Part shown: piece after piece, positions 51,612-51,986 of the stretch
Layout of the letters: each line of letters starts with the position of its first letter
Position numbering within the stretch: the first letter of the stretch is position 1
From: Paenibacillus alginolyticus DSM 5050 = NBRC 15375
GTDB lineage: Bacteria; Bacillota; Bacilli; Paenibacillales; NBRC-103111
Assembly (NCBI RefSeq): GCF_000422905.1
Contig: NZ_AUGY01000059.1
Span: forward strand, 1-51,986
Direction: 5' to 3'
Length of the DNA: 51,986 nucleotides
Translations under genes and position numbers: made by a program
The notes under the pieces: generated by a model
The model's input: the letters and a program-made list of their open reading frames with translations, nothing else
What the model was told of the DNA's origin: nothing
Databases searched by the model: none

Positions 51612-51986
51612 TTGGACTTAGAATAAAAAGTGGACACCTCTTAGATTCAGACAGATAATAAATCTAATAAATCGAAGAGGTGCCGGCGCCATGAGTATGA
51701 AGAGACAACATTACAATGAGACGTTTAAACGTGTAGGCGGTAAAGTATGTGCAGGAACAAGCAAAGTCCCTGGAGCAGATCGCTGACGATCTGAATGTTA
51801 ATCCGGCTACGCTGCGAAACTGGGTGGGAAAATATCGAGAGTTTGAATACGAACCTGTTAATCAGGGGGAGACTTTTCGCCAACAATCCCACCTCCTTGA
51901 TGAACAAAAGCGCGAAATTGATGAACTGAAAGAAGAAATAGCCATCCTAAAAAAGGCCATGCACATCTTCAGCAAAGAAAAGAATT
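51612..51986 (+). mobile_element. IS3-family element, 5' part, cut by window end
   Basis: The region before orfA contains GTGGACACCTCTTAG-type sequence, which may belong to the left end of an IS3 element; the exact tip cannot be fixed because the right end is outside the window. Confidence 0.5.
51691..51986 (+). pseudogene. IS3-family OrfA, frameshifted and partial
   Basis: Starts MSMKRQHYNETFK behind GAAGAGGTG. At about 51732-51740 a one-base shift occurs: the original frame runs to a TGA, while the expected product continues as AVKYVQEQAKSLEQIADDLN then VNPATLRNWVGKYREF and the leucine-zipper part DEQKREIDELKEEIAILKKA MHIFSKEKN. This is the helix-turn-helix plus zipper arrangement of IS3 OrfA. 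The shift lies far upstream of the usual programmed orfA/orfB frameshift, so it inactivates the gene unless it is a sequencing error. Confidence 0.75.

Noticed and set aside
1..51986. tRNA, rRNA, riboswitches, CRISPR arrays and phage genes
   Set aside because: I looked for cloverleaf-like tails, rRNA-like stretches, regularly spaced repeats and phage proteins by eye and saw none.

Overview
The window looks like chromosome of a Paenibacillus-type Firmicute (Bacillales). The evidence is strong AGGAGG-type ribosome binding sites, GTG/TTG starts, lipoprotein signal peptides, LplA/LplB/YtcP-type sugar ABC importers, a membrane-bound AraC regulator of the YesS type, and a gene repertoire that mirrors the yes/yet/lpl/yte pectin loci of Bacillus subtilis. 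I see no rRNA, tRNA, CRISPR array or phage structural genes.

Layout. 1-1611: an IS1380-like element with a frameshifted transposase, inserted in or beside decayed sugar isomerase and GMC oxidoreductase genes. 2.6-6.5 kb: CE12-type acetylesterase, CE4-type deacetylase, GH106/GH2-like glycosidase. 7.1-9.8 kb (minus): a solute-binding lipoprotein without permeases and a PL22 oligogalacturonate lyase, under a cre-like site. 10-11.8 kb: a GH42 remnant and a secreted CE12 esterase. 12.3-12.9 kb: a DUF559-like nuclease gene with a nonsense codon. 13.1-17.9 kb: divergent secreted PL11 rhamnogalacturonan lyase and a long GH105 hydrolase. 18.0-28.3 kb: AraC/YesS-like regulator, a complete LplB/YtcP/LplA importer, a PL22 tail, a CE12 esterase, an unrecognised 217-aa protein and a GH42 beta-galactosidase. 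28.4-33.3 kb: aldo/keto reductase, SDR, and a flippase gene split by an IS66 element with a perfect 8-bp target duplication. 33.8-43.6 kb: YetA/PL26-like lyase, second LplB/LplC/LplA importer, YteR-like GH105, GH95. 43.7-47.7 kb: GH42 remnant, a tandem double CE12 esterase, YesU (DUF1961) remnant, second PL22, CE4 remnant, ISL3 remnant. 48-52 kb: a LacI-type regulator lacking its DNA-binding domain, broken small genes, a membrane/coiled-coil locus, and the start of an IS3 element.

Working together (inference from family knowledge): PL11 cuts rhamnogalacturonan I outside the cell. Oligosaccharides are bound by the three lipoproteins and imported by the two permease pairs. In the cytoplasm CE12/CE4 enzymes remove acetyl groups, PL26-like, PL22 and GH105 proteins dismantle the unsaturated uronide backbone, and GH106-like, GH42 and GH95 enzymes remove rhamnose, galactose and fucose/L-galactose. 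The AraC/YesS-like protein is the likely regulator.

The two most notable signals are a recurrent intergenic motif, AAAAAAGT followed by roughly MYRATT, in front of nearly every transcription unit of the island, and a repeated but differently eroded gene order (CE12, YesU, PL22, CE4, glycosidase). The latter suggests the island grew by segmental duplication and is now decaying by deletion, frameshift and IS insertion.
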